Positions 23,284 through 35,800 of a stretch of 64,000 nucleotides of DNA are shown here, one piece after another. The position numbers were made by a program, and so were the translations under genes. Below the pieces are notes generated by a model, which was given only the letters and a program-made list of their open reading frames with translations, was not told where the DNA came from and made no database searches. Every line of letters starts with the position of its first letter. Positions within the stretch are counted from its first letter, which is position 1. Source of the DNA: Physcomitrium patens (Eukaryota > Streptophyta > Bryopsida > Funariales > Funariaceae); assembly GCF_000002425.4 (NCBI RefSeq), contig NC_037254.1:2306758-2370757 (forward strand), written 5' to 3'.

Positions 23284-26200
23284 ATGGAGGACCCAATTCC
23301 AGACCCCGAAGCTCTTTATGTTGAAGGCAAATTATCTCATGATGTAGAGGCAGAGGCTGTAAGTGCTTTTAACTTCTCAATCATATTAACTTTCCTTCTA
23401 GTTATGTAACTTCTAAGATTCGGCCATTATGAAAGAATCACTTTCATACAAGTATCTGTCTCTTAGGCCTTGCTTTATCTGCTAGCTTAGAACTATGTAC
23501 ACGGTTAATCGTGAAAGCTTCGACTGCATTTTCATTTGGGAGTGATGAGGATGAGTATTGTTACCCGATTACAAGTACTGGTTGGGGCATGTCTTTTTGA
23601 AATTATTGCTTATACTGGTAACTTAGCAGACGCTTGCATGTTTTATGTTGAAAAGAAGCTGAATTGTTCCGTGGATTTTCAGAATGTAGAGCAGATTCAA
23701 TCAGCAAAAGAGAATGGTGCCCCTCGACAGTTAGTGCGGACTCGTTCGCATCTCAAGGTACTTGGAATGCATCCTCCTAAAACTTTCAGGAATTTGTATC
23801 AGAATGTTTAACAAGTCGAGAAACAAAGCACTACGTCATCTGGATAGCGGGTAGTTCTTACAAAAGAGGAAATTGTCCTCTTAAACTTTTGGAGGTTTAT
23901 ATTTGGGACCATATTTCTAGGATGAAGGTTTGATTACTGCCCCTAACTTGATATCGTTTCTAACATTCGTAAGCTACTACAAAAGCTATGTGATTAGAGG
24001 ATACGCACTGAGTGAACGTAATAACTTTTCGTACAGGAATCGGACGCCGAGCGCAATAAACCAGACAGAACCGATGACGACGTGCCGGTACAAAACTTTA
24101 TCTCTCGCAGATGTCAAATATCATGAGCTATTGAGTTGAGTTAGTTCGACTGTTGCCAGGTTCTTTTTTATATGATGCATCCAAGCTACTTTCCTTGAAG
24201 GGAGATTATGCCCTAAACTGTTGGTCTTTTGAATTCCGCAACCGTACAGGAGCCTGTGGAGGCTCGCATTGAGGATATTCTACCAGAACAGGCGAACTTG
24301 AGTAAGTGAAGCCGATGCAGTTCAGTACTCTTCGAATTACTCATTTTTTCCAGCATAGTATTGCGATGGTTAGTGCATTTTAATCGTGTAAAGATACAGA
24401 TCAGATGCGTGTCACAGAAAGTGATGCTCAGGATTTCTAATCCTCCTGCATGGCAAACTAACGTTTACCATTTGGTAATGACAGAGGATGATCTCATTCA
24501 AAGGGGCAGAGAAATACTCTTTCAGGTACAATTAACTTCTCTGAGTACTCAACTGTGGCCTTTCATCTCATAGTACAGGTCATTTGTGAACTATTAATGC
24601 ACAAATGGATGACTGGATTCTGAGTAACGATTTGTTCTTGCTCTGCAGGCTTTCAATTGGGAGTCACATAAGCAGCCTTGGTGGAATCTGCTTAAAGGAA
24701 GGGTAGATGAAATGGCAGAATGGGGTTTCACGTCTTTGTGGCTACCTCCTCCCTGGGACTCTCTAGCTCCTCAAGGTCTGATTCCGTCGCCACATCACGG
24801 CTATCATCCGATAAATCTCTTCTATTTTCTAAACTTTGGCGATGTGTTTATTTTTCATCTGATACGCTAAATTTTTCGACGGATGATCAAAAGAACGGAC
24901 TGGCTAAGACTACACGTTATTTGTTATAAATCAGGTTACCTACCTCGAGACTTGTATTCCTTGAATACGCCATATGGCAAAGATGGTGAGCTTCGGGATC
25001 TAGTACGTAAGATAAACGAGAGGGGTATACGAGCAATGGCAGACATTGTAATCAACCATCGGATTGGGAGCTGCCAAGGTTATGCAGGCCGTTACAACCG
25101 CTATGATGGGATGCCCATGCCGTGGGATGAACATGCTGTTACTTGTGATACATTTGGCCTGGTAAGTTCACAACTGTGCCGTGACTAAACAGTACTCTTC
25201 TGGGTCGCTTGAGCATCAGGATTGTTTCTGACGATATGTTGTCTGGTAAGACATATGAAAATCTGAAGCGATCGACAATGTACTCCATGCAGATGAAGTG
25301 AGAAGGATTGGTTGAAACAAATACTGACGTGCTTGTGAAGTAGATGTTCTGTGTATCTCTAGAAAACTGTCCTGATTTCCGTAGTTTCAGATCAGAAACC
25401 AAAAACTCAACAAGCATGCTTAAATCAATATATTTTCTTGCATGCATGGACAGGGTAATCCAAAAACAGGAGTCATTTTTGAAGGTGTGCCCAATCTTGA
25501 TCATACTCAAGAATTCGTTCGAAATGACCTCAAAGGCTGGATGCATTGGGTGCGCAATGACCTCGGCTTCAAGGACTTTCGTTTTGATTTTTCCAAGGGG
25601 TACGGTACTTTTCTCGGACTCAATATATGCCTCAATTGACCATGTATTGCTTATATATTATGCCACGAGCTTTTCAGCAGCAATATTATACACACTAGCT
25701 ATTGTGTACCATCGGAAGTTCTTATTTCCACTACTTAGTTTTGATGCTATATGAATTGTAGCCCCCACTGGGACAGCTTGAAGTCTTTTTCTATCATGGT
25801 ATGGCATCATTGTGATATATGTAATGCAACTAACTCTCTGGTATCCTCCATTTTTTCTGACGAAATTGAAGAGCATGTATATGTGCAGGTATGCTCCGAG
25901 GTTTGTGAGAGAGTTTATTGACGCTGCCCAGCCATATCTTTCGATTGGAGAGTACTGGGACTCATGCAGATATAGTGGATCTGATTGGTCACTTGACTAC
26001 AACCAAGGTTCTTTTCTAGAATTCCTCTGTGCATATTCTCTAAAATTGGGATATTGCTTGCTTAAGGATAAGCAAGCCCGATGTATGGTTGTAGAAACGT
26101 TGTGGAAACTACGCTTGATGATTTATTCCTTAGAATAGAAGTTTAGTTTCATGAATATTCGAGTCTGATAACACGCTCATCGTGTATAGGTTGGTACTCG

Positions 26201-27716
26201 TTGCAGATGCTCATCGGCAGCGAACAGTAAATTGGATTGACGGCTGTATCGGCGCAGCATGTGCTTTCGATTTTACCACAAAGGCCATCCTTCAGGTAAG
26301 AATTCAGTTCAACGTGGAATTCTTCTTTAGAACTGCAGCACACAGCTTCTTCCAGTTGGTCATTGCATTCAACAACTGTCTTTTATTTCCTTAGTTCTAC
26401 GGATTGTAAAGTTCAGCAAAACATAGTGTGTACAAGTAGTTCTGGAGTGGAGTAGTTTTGCAGTTCAGATGCATTTTGTGATCTCAACTTGGAAGCGTAA
26501 CAGGAAGCAGTGGGAAGAAGGCAATGGTGGAGACTAAGAGATGGACAAGGTCGACCTCCCGGTGTAATTGGCATGTGGCCTTCCCGTGCTGTCACTTTTA
26601 TTGACAACCATGACACTGGATCCACTCAGGTTTTGGAGAAGCTTTTCCCTTTTTGTTTTTGACCTTCATACTACTCAGAACAGCTCTTATGAACAACGCA
26701 GATACTAACACTTCTGAATGTTCAATTAGAATAAAATCGCACATCGTAAAGTAATCTTTTTCCCAGCTGTGTATCTCTATATTTATCTGACATCACTGCA
26801 TTACCATTACAATACCACTAATTAGGAGTTTTAGATTTTTTTTCTTCCAAATACAGACTTCTCTCTCTGAATTTTTATCATCTGTTGGTGTTATTCTAGC
26901 CACCTTTGCAAAAAGCAAAGCCAGGTCATACATGTGGTGGTTAGAGACTATGAAGAAACGTCAGGTGCACTAAAGTTAGATATCTACTCTGAACTAACTC
27001 TAATTGTTGGCCACACTTGCAGGGATTTTGGCCGTTTCCATGGGACCACGTTGCACAGGTACTCTGATTCCTCCTTTCAATTTAGAATTTCAATCTTCCT
27101 TGGGGTAGATATAGTGTGTAAAAGTGCAAGCGTTACTAGAGGGCTATCTAGTGTGTTTTTGCTGATGTGATATTTTTGCGCAGGGTTACGCTTATATCCT
27201 CACACACCCAGGCCAACCCTGTGTGTTTTGGGATCATGTGTATGATTGGGGAACGCAGTTACGAGATGAAATCCTCCGGATGGTACTCTTTCAACCGCAT
27301 TTGTTTGCAATGACTTTTTAATTGTATGCCAAGTTAAAACAGTGTAAGAAGTAGTTAATATTTTCAGCTTTTTCTGCCAAAAGCTTCTGTTATAGATGCG
27401 CTTTGAATGCTTTGTTGCAATTCTTTTTTTTATTAGCCTTAGAATTTTACTTTCGAGTTATATGTTACAATGTTTAGATTTTATGCTCGCAGTGAAGCTT
27501 ATGTGTTGTTAATTCTTGTAGATTGCAATTCGAAAACGGAATGATCTTCACAGTCGCTCCCGAGTTGAAATCCTGGAAGCAAACAATGATGTCTATGCGG
27601 CCATGATAGACCAAAAAGTTTGCATGAAGCTTGGCGATGGAGACTGGTGCCCACGTTTGGGCGACTGGGAGCTTGCTACGTCCGGCAAGTCATATGCTAT
27701 TTGGCAAAAACCTTAG
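23284..27716 (+). CDS. AMY: Plant alpha-amylase (glycoside hydrolase family 13)
   Basis: Fourteen coding exons: 23284-23358, 23683-23757, 24037-24087, 24250-24301, 24485-24525, 24649-24775, 24935-25161, 25454-25599, 25889-26007, 26207-26295, 26504-26629, 27023-27058, 27184-27282 and 27522-27716. All introns are GT-AG; the product is 485 aa. The enzyme hydrolyses alpha-1,4-glucan bonds of starch. Conserved GH13 regions are present: D-I-V-I-N-H-R (D177-R183), F-R-F-D-F-S-K-G with nucleophile D261, S-I-G-E-Y-W-D-S with acid/base E286, and [11 protein letters not shown] with D371. G-E-Y-W-D and F-W-P-F-P-W-D-H-V resemble the AMY3/AMY2 type rather than secreted barley-type enzymes. No signal peptide is seen. 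The first ~98 residues are hydrophilic and match no starch-binding domain I recognise, so location (cytosol or plastid) is open. The gene is convergent with TFB4. Confidence 0.95.
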
Positions 27717-28810
27717 AAGCTCTTGCTAACTTAATGGGTACAAGCAGACGCCTTTTGTGCACATCGTCCTCTGGTGCTGCTTAAGTGGAGGGATCTATAC
27801 CCTTGGTAAATGTGAGTTCCATTCGATTTCTGGAAATTAGATACCCTATAATTACTTGAGGCCATGAATTACAGATATTATGAATACGTGAACTTTCTCC
27901 GAAATGGGTACCTTCAACTCACGTTCGTCTTGTGAGGAGCGGTTGTACTAGAGTCATTAAACGGGCTAACTTGCTCAAACTTAGATTCTCCTATTTCCAA
28001 ACGTGCAAGTAAGCAGTACTCTGCAACGTGGCGATCTATGTAAGGATTTCGAAAACTGAAAGAGCCTATGAGGCTCTGCATTGAATTTATAACATATTAT
28101 TTGGCCCTCACTCTTATTGTTCAACCCATCTGGGTGACGTTAGTATTGACGAGATTTGATCTGGCAGCCCTAATACTTAGAAAGAAGTACGGTTATATTT
28201 GAACACACAGCTTATGAGAGGTAAACACCCACATTCTGATGACAGATAAGTGAAATTCCCAAGTAAACAACTGTTAGACACTTGATGAATACATCTCTCA
28301 ATGTCCAGCGGGCTGTCGTTACAGTTCGTAGGCGCACGACTACATCTCACCAAAGACTAAGTCAAAGCGACGACCAGTGTCATGAAAGTACGTAGTGCAA
28401 TTCTCTACCCTATGCACTGTTGCCCTAAGTTTGACTGGGAAACTTCTGAAAATATCAAAGTTATTCCCTAGTAAGATGCTTTCTGATATTTATTTGAGTG
28501 AAAAACGATTCATGCTTTCAGAAGAGAATAAAAATGAAACTCTATCAAAATTCGTGAAAATACGAGCACACTAAATGTCATGTTTATGATGTTGAGTCCC
28601 GTGGATACTGGAGTAGATCGGGTAGGTTCTGATCCTAGCCCTCGTACCAACTCTTTCATTCAGATGAACAATATAGAATACAGGCATATTGTTTCGCAAA
28701 CATCTCTGATGCAAGACCTCAAACTTGCAGTATGTAACCTATTGTCAGCATTTCCAAAAAATGATTGTACAGTATTTCTCACACTAAATGCCTTCTGTAT
28801 AAGCCATCTG
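27717..28810. other. Convergent 3' flanks of the amylase and TFB4 genes
   Basis: Sequence between the two stop codons. No coding exon or RNA gene is recognised. An open frame at 28580-28816 (+) overlaps the last TFB4 exon and looks incidental. Confidence 0.5.
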
Positions 28811-31716
28811 TCATGAGCCAGGTGCTTTTCGCTTCATCCCAGTAACGGTAGTCGAGTTCGATCTTGAAAACGTTGCTCTGAACAAATTAGAGTGTCAAAT
28901 TCAGAGATCTCAAGCTCAACAGATTCTTGATAAAGAGATTATCAAGGTTCCGTTTTCCATATCATATATGCGTCTACATCAGCAATTGGTGTGGGAGAGA
29001 AATCATATGAAATTGAAAACCAACTCATTTGAAATATCGACATACCCGCAAGTGGAGCAGGTTTGATGGTGCTTGCAAAAGATTGAAAGGCAAACCGAGC
29101 ATACGAACCCCATGTCAATGGTCTTCTTGTGACAGAAACACCTGAAGTCCACGGTGATTACGTTTACATCCAAATTTTATTGATAAAACAAGACGACGAC
29201 AACTGGTCAACAATTGACGGTTTCACAAATTTGAAAGTATCAAAGATTAATTCCGAAAAGAGGCAATCGTGTCTTACGAAGCACGAAAATCAACCCCCAC
29301 AGGTCGCGGTAGTTGCAGAAATTGCCTTGAGAAGAGGTCGGTAGTAAAGACCATCTGCATCACCCACGTTCCAAAAGTTAAGATTTAGAATTCTCGATCC
29401 CATGGCCAGTTAAATCCAATTTATATTAACGGTTACGAAATTCGCGACAACATGATAACCACAAACAAAGTAATAGCATTGACGATAAAAACACATACAA
29501 AATGAGAAGCCAAAAAAAGGCGGTTAGCACACATTTCAACTGTAGGAGAGTTTCTTAACAGAATGCTACAATGTGACGAGATAAACCACGAAAGAATTCA
29601 CACAATCTCGTTTAAGGTAGCAAGTATGTCGGGCACCATTAAATACTCAAAAAGTCCATCCGGCTGAGGGGGTTTCATATAAATTCCGCCAGTGATATGT
29701 GTTGCCTGACCATTATCCACCCCAAAAACACAAATTAATGGTTCTTGCTACTTAAACGCCCAGGGCAGAACCGTAGGGCTTATCTACAATTAAGACAGGA
29801 CTAACATTATTTATAGGATATCAAAATCTAGTGAAATCGTATCAAACCAACGGATGAAAAAGCAACCACTGCTGTTGCATACCTGCTGTAGAAAAGCTGA
29901 GTGCTGGCTTCCAACAACGCAGGCATCAATTACAACCTGGCACCCATTTAAACGAAGCCATCGACAATGGCGTCAGTGGAACCAAAGTAAGAATCACGAA
30001 CGAGAAACTAAAGAATCCACTAGAAATATTTAGCAGAGCTCCGACGGAATACTGCTTCAGATAAACTTGCAACTCGAGCAGCTGAACAAAGAGCAGACTG
30101 ATTACCCCATTCCTCTGCGCGGAAAAAATAGAGTTCATAACAGAAATGTATCTGCAAAACCAACCACCTAGGACTTCAGATGGTTAAACACATATACGTT
30201 CCCCCAAAATTAGATGCCGCCCCAAAATCAAGGTTGTGCATCTTTAAAATGAACTTTTAAAAGATAAAACATGTACGCAAGACAACACCTAACCCTTACT
30301 AACATTGATCGGATCAGTTTGGAGTCTCCGTAACACAAGAGGTAAGACTACAAGGATTCTTACTGATAAGGAGCATCTGGGGACCCTTGCAGACATAGTA
30401 TCTGTGAGGCAAACAATGAGTTATAGACCAACTATATAATATACAAAAATGAGTACTTTCAGCTGCACCAGAATGTAAACGAACTACCACAAATTACCAA
30501 AAATATTCTTCCGAGCGATGAAGTCATCGTCCGTTTATATCAAGCATTCTAGAAATCCTAAAAATACATGAAATGACTTTGACGAGTTAACGGCTGCAAG
30601 TTAAGAAACACTGACGCACCCTGGCTTGGGGATGTGGAAGAGGTCCTCTTAGTACTCTTTGGATGTCTGTTCAAATCTCGATCAAGGAACAAGACCTCAC
30701 TCGAAGTGATTCTATATACATCTAGATGGTCCGTTAGATCTTTATCCTATAGTTTCAACATTCTCTATATTATGCAGAGTTACAAGTGAAGAATATTCTT
30801 TGTGAACATCTGATAATGACGAATCTCAAATCATGCCGCAGAAAAGGTGAATGTAATGAAAACAAGCTGGCTCATTCATGAGCACCATGGTAGTAAACAG
30901 GATACAGCAAAGCGCCATCGATAATGATCCAGAAATATTTGAATATTGAATTTGGGAAGATTCTTTAGAAGCCTCTTCTTCCTTGCTCACGAACTCCTGC
31001 ATGCTTTTTGTTATTAGCTCTGTTCGAGACACTTGTGTCTTTTTGTTTGCTTTAGATGTAACGCTGCTGCCATTGATGCCATCAGTTGCTGTCGAATCAT
31101 AAAGAAAAGCGCTGCATACAAAAACCAACAAACTATCAGCTTCAACAGTGTCAAACTGACAACCATAGCATCACTTAACCCCTCTCTCAACCAAAGTGCG
31201 CTTGAGAAGAATTGTTGGACTGACCATGTGCTCGACCCAGTGGCAATAATGACAATTCTATTGGTGTGGTTTAACAACAAAATGCCGTTCACGAACATAA
31301 GAGCCTGCAAAAAAGACAAACTTGACATTAGACACATACAAAGTAGTAAACAGCAAGCTCTTCAGTTTGAAGGATTCTTGAACCGTCTAATCCTGAAGGC
31401 TTCAACATGTCAAAATTGACGAATGATCGAAGAACATGAAAGATAACAAAATTAATTCTGAGAACTTCCTACTTAGATGGCTTAAGATTTCACCAGACGA
31501 AAAGCATATTGAGCTGGTTTAATTCCTCTGGGATATTGCGGCTCATTGGAGGAAGAAGTAGCGGAGACAAATAGGACTTACGTGCTGGAAATACTGGTCA
31601 AATGCAAGCCCCCCAGAACCGTTCGAGCGGCCACCAGATGCCGCTTCTGCTCCCCAAAAAAAGGGATTGACGTCTAGCAGCAAAACTACCTGACTAACAT
31701 CGTCTACCCCTCCCAT
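28811..31716 (-). CDS. TFB4: TFIIH core subunit TFB4 (p34/GTF2H3 family)
   Basis: Eleven coding exons on the minus strand: 31716-31582, 31304-31225, 31111-30906, 30666-30620, 30401-30364, 30151-30106, 29936-29883, 29705-29637, 29354-29278, 29141-29046 and 28877-28811. The product is 304 aa, the usual family size. The N terminus has V-V-L-L-L-D-V-N-P-F-F-W, the start of the von Willebrand A-like fold. Then come F-V-N-G-I-L-L-L-N-H-T-N-R, L-C-L-Q-G-S-P-D, M-N-S-I-F-S-A-Q-R and I-T-G-G-I-Y-M-K-P-P-Q. The C4-type zinc finger has cysteines in C-F-C-H-K-K, V-C-S-V-C-L-S-I-F-C and C-S-T-C-G. TFB4 pairs with p44 in the TFIIH core for Pol II initiation and nucleotide excision repair (family knowledge). 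Intron 3 (30905-30667) has U12-type signals. A telo-box lies upstream at 32089-32097. Confidence 0.95.
30667..30905 (-). other. Probable U12-type (minor spliceosome) intron in TFB4
   Basis: On the minus strand the intron begins GTATCCTGTT, matching 8 of the 9 bases of the U12 donor consensus RTATCCTTT. The sequence TTCCTTGAT matches the U12 branch-site consensus TTCCTTRAY exactly, and its branch A lies about 15 nt before the terminal CAG. The intron is 239 bp, phase 1, and the flanking protein joins as M-A-L-C|Y-I-Q-R-V, as expected in TFB4. The other introns of the gene look U2-type. Confidence 0.8.
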
Positions 31717-34700
31717 TCCCTTCCATCATCAATCCCAACTCGGATCCCACTGTCGGAATCGCATAAAAAAAAAAAAAAAAATGCTCACAGACAAATCCAT
31801 AACAACACTTTCAAGAGTCGACCTATGCTTTGGCCATGCGCCGAAACCTCAGCTTCACCTAGCTAATTACAACACCATACCAATGCCTCCAATTCTAGGC
31901 GAGATTAAATTCCGTGCCTTCACAGAGGAATATTATCAGGTATTGTAACAGCAAACTGCACACTCATCGCATCAGTAAGTTATCTACTACAAAAGAAGAG
32001 GATACTGACCGGTTGGATTACGCGCCATACTGATTCGATGAATTACGCAGCAGAATTCGAATATGGTTGAACTCAGACCGTCACCCCAAAACCCTAATTT
32101 TCGTACCGGCGTTGTGAAGCACTTGCAGTACACAGGGTGATGAGGATTTGGCAACCATCATCTGCAATACGCCCCGATTCCACATCCGAAATTGTTTTGA
32201 GACCAAGAATTCACACCCCTGGAACCAACATCATTCAGAAACTATTGGCCAAAGTTTCTCTCAGATCGATGAACGCTATCGAAACAATCTCACAGCAATC
32301 CACATCGGGGCTTTTGAGGAGACTCACACAGCAATGACGCCTTCCTTCAAAGCCCACAGAACCCTAACGAGAACGTGATGCCGGGGACTCATCGGACGTG
32401 CGCCCACCTCGTTATCAATCCTTGGCAATTAGAACTTGTACGCTGCAGAGACCATCGACTCCAACAAAAGCTAAAACCTAAAGCCTGGAACGCTACCTTG
32501 AACCCTGAGAAAGAGTGCACACAATTTCTCTTCCCCGTTCTCTGACCCACATAGTCATCCTTGAGGATCTCACAAGAACACACCAAGAATTGCGCGTGAG
32601 GATTCATACAAGTACATGGGTAGCTCATCATCAACGTCAAACTGCAACATCTTGCAACTGGATGATTAGCAGCACGATGATTTTCCTCCTAAGATGAATG
32701 CCTTCACGGCAATTGTTAGTCCGAAAGAGCATTAGGGTCAACTTCATAAACAAATGGAAATGATGCCAATGTGCCCTACTGAGAAATATCGAAGTACATT
32801 TTGGAGCCATGGGGAGTACATGTACATTTTGAAGCCTTCGACGTCGGGGAATATTGAGGAAAATCCAACACCCAATTGCACAAACACCGATGGGCGTGTG
32901 TTCACAAAGCACACACACAACACTTCTGTTTATATCGAAAGATTCGATGCTGAGTCTCAAGAGAGCATTGCGGAAATCACAGCGGTAGAATAATATTAGT
33001 TCATCTTTTTGGTCGTAATCCTCTTGGATATCCAACCACCTTCCAACTGAAATTCATGGGAGCATTTGCCACCAGATGTCTCGTTTTAGGCGCTGTTTAG
33101 AAGGGGCACTGCTCACCGCACTTATTATATGTTAAAATTCGGTGCTATTCCGGAGTATAGGCTCGAATGACATCAGTTTTGAATCACAACGTTTTTCTGG
33201 ACGATTGGGAGTGGCTTTAGTGGGGTTTAGATTGTTGCAGACAGGGCATCGCTTTCAATTCTCTGTAGCTACGTGGGACTGTTTGGTGCGCATTTTTGAG
33301 TGGATACACGGAATGAAACAAACTTCTTACGAAACACAGCACTGTCTCAGACGGGTTTCTTACAACCCATGACTGCCAGATATTCGTACTAAACGAAACA
33401 CTTGGGTGTTGCACTTTTGTGAAGCTCATTCATACTTATCCTTCTAACTATTCATACCCATTCTTTAGGTTTTCTCCGAAGTCCATCTGCCAACTCACTC
33501 TGGGCTTGCAGCAAACTCCTGGTAACTTGCATTTTGTTTATTCCAAATTCTGCTTCTTCAACACATCGGAGGAAGGTGTAGTAGATCCTTGCCGAAACCG
33601 AAACCTGTGTCATTTACTTTTCTGTGCTTAATGTACTGATTGCAGGCGGAGTGTCCAAAACATTCACGCGTCTGCAATTTTCTTTGTCATCCAGGAGCTG
33701 TACTTTGAGCTCTTCAAGTAGGACCGTATTTTAATTGAGCAAAAACACTGCTACAACTTAGGGAGATTAGTATCCACAGTCAAAGTTGCCGAACTGGATC
33801 ATAACCTGATTCTCAAACACACCTTACACGATCTGAGGGTTTTTTCTCTCTTGTATCGATACAAGTTTAACGGTCTTCCTTCCATGGACTGCCGCAAAGC
33901 ACTCAAATACCATGAACTGTGATTGTAGCTGCAAACCTCTGAGAAGCTTTCACAGTGAATGGACAAGGAAACACAGTGCAAGCATGGCCACCCTACGTCA
34001 CATAAATTTGTGCCACAACCAAGACCTCAATCCTTACTTGTTCAGCTACGCTATAATGAAAGTAGAAAGTAGCAACACCAGCTTCTCAAATATGACAGAA
34101 ATTCAAGAGTCTTGAGGTGCTAAAAGTGACGTCAACATGGAAACGGATCTTTCAACCGGACCTTGTAAACTCTACAATGTCTCCTTAACTCCGCCATATC
34201 AATTCACGAATTCGAATTTATCCCTGCTATTATTCTTCATTGCTCGTACGCAGCTGGTTTAAGACATTCAATCGCCTCACAAACTCCTCTGACCACTTCA
34301 GAACCACTGGCAGTTCTCAGATGCTCTTGGAAATTCCGCTCGCTGGAAGTCTGATATCATTTACTTATTTCTTTCTCGACCTTGCGTGCATCAGAAGCTG
34401 CAATACAGAAAGAAAGAAAGAAAGAAAAAACAAAACAAAACAAAACAAAGGCGCTGACCACAAATCTATCATGATATGAACAATGACCAGTTTATTTTAT
34501 TTTATTTTATTTTCAGTAGAAATGATCAAAGCAAGATCACCTTCGGCACAAAAACTTCGCATTTAAGAAGACGCAGTGACAGAAGCTACACCTCAGAAAT
34601 ATTATCCGTCATATAGTATCATTCTCGATCCTTCACCGTCACTGCAGACCACATTCTTCCGGTCAAACTCGCTATCCTGCTACACAGTAATCTAAACTCA

Positions 34701-35529
34701 AACAATAATACACACCCACAAATTAACCAGCCTTCAATAAGCACTGAAAGGGCCAAGAACAACTGCAGATTTCTACTTCCAAAAATTCGCAATATCTGTT
34801 TGCAGTCACAAGCATGAATATAAAGTCGTCTCCAACTTCATAAACCTCATCTCAAACCAACATCACTGCAAATCTAGTTTACAAGACAGTCTTGATTGCA
34901 GAGAGGACTAATGCTTACTTCGACGTTGCCAGAGACCCAGAGAACCGCAGACGCCAGCCATTGATCCTTCAACAGTCTTCGTGAATGCGAAATAATTCAA
35001 AAGCACAAATCCACGCTCGCAATACAAATCTTCAGATCATCCTTCAAAGCATGTCGTTCCAAGCACTCAAGGAACGATTACCTCGCAATGCTAACCATGC
35101 TCCGATTTCGAACCCCGTCTAAAAAACCTTGGTTGCTTCGAGGTTTTCAGCACAGCACTCTTCTCACACACTAAGCGGCCTCCATCGTCGAGGTTTGGAT
35201 ATGTTCGACGAGATGAATTTGCCATTCTGAACGACAAAGAGTCAGAAAAGCGTTTGCAACCATGAATGACAGGCCGAGCAATGGCAACACACACACAGCA
35301 CTGCGTTGTGGGATCAAAAACTACAGTGCGACAAATACACGGGCGTGGGTTTTGTATTCTACAACAACAACCCTTACAATTTGCGAAGAGTTAATTGGAT
35401 CCATTCACTCCACTGTCCAATGGGTATGGGAAGGGAATGGATTGATAGATACATTCCACGAATAGGGATTGTAGCCATGGTCCGAAGCCGACACCATGCG
35501 ATTCACATGGAAGAGCAAGTTTTTTTTCA

Positions 35530-35560
<31 letters not shown>

Positions 35561-35800
35561 CTTTGTGTCGGTGTTTTCTTTATCTTTTGCCTGTCAATCA
35601 AGATGACAGCTTGGATACCGACATTTATTCTTACTGTCGGTGGATGTTATGTTTATTTCAAGGTTTGGGACTCGGGTGTTGTGTAAAATTCCCACCTTTG
35701 CTTCATTGGAAGGCACCAGGTCCTTCACAAACGTTGAAACTCGATGAAATGTTCAAGCAAAGCTGAACGGTGTTGAATATGTTTGCGGATGTATTTATTG
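31717..35800. other. TFB4 upstream region and unassigned gene-like sequence
   Basis: 31717-32400 should contain the TFB4 leader and promoter: telo-box AAACCCTAA at 32089-32097, a second AACCCTAA near 32350, and an A18 run near 31767. 32400-35500 is GC-balanced with scattered open frames of 60-132 codons on both strands, but none shows a known domain or splices into a convincing protein. One candidate on the minus strand, 35225-35084, starts at an ATG and ends at a GAG|GTAATC donor, but no second exon was found. Simple repeats: GAAA/AAAAC at 34408-34448, TTTTA at 34492-34513, and an ATAA tract at 35530-35562. Confidence 0.35.

Noticed and set aside
30640..30700. tRNA-like GTTCAAATC box in TFB4 intron 3
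   Set aside because: No matching acceptor, D or anticodon arms. The same bases belong to the U12 branch-site region.
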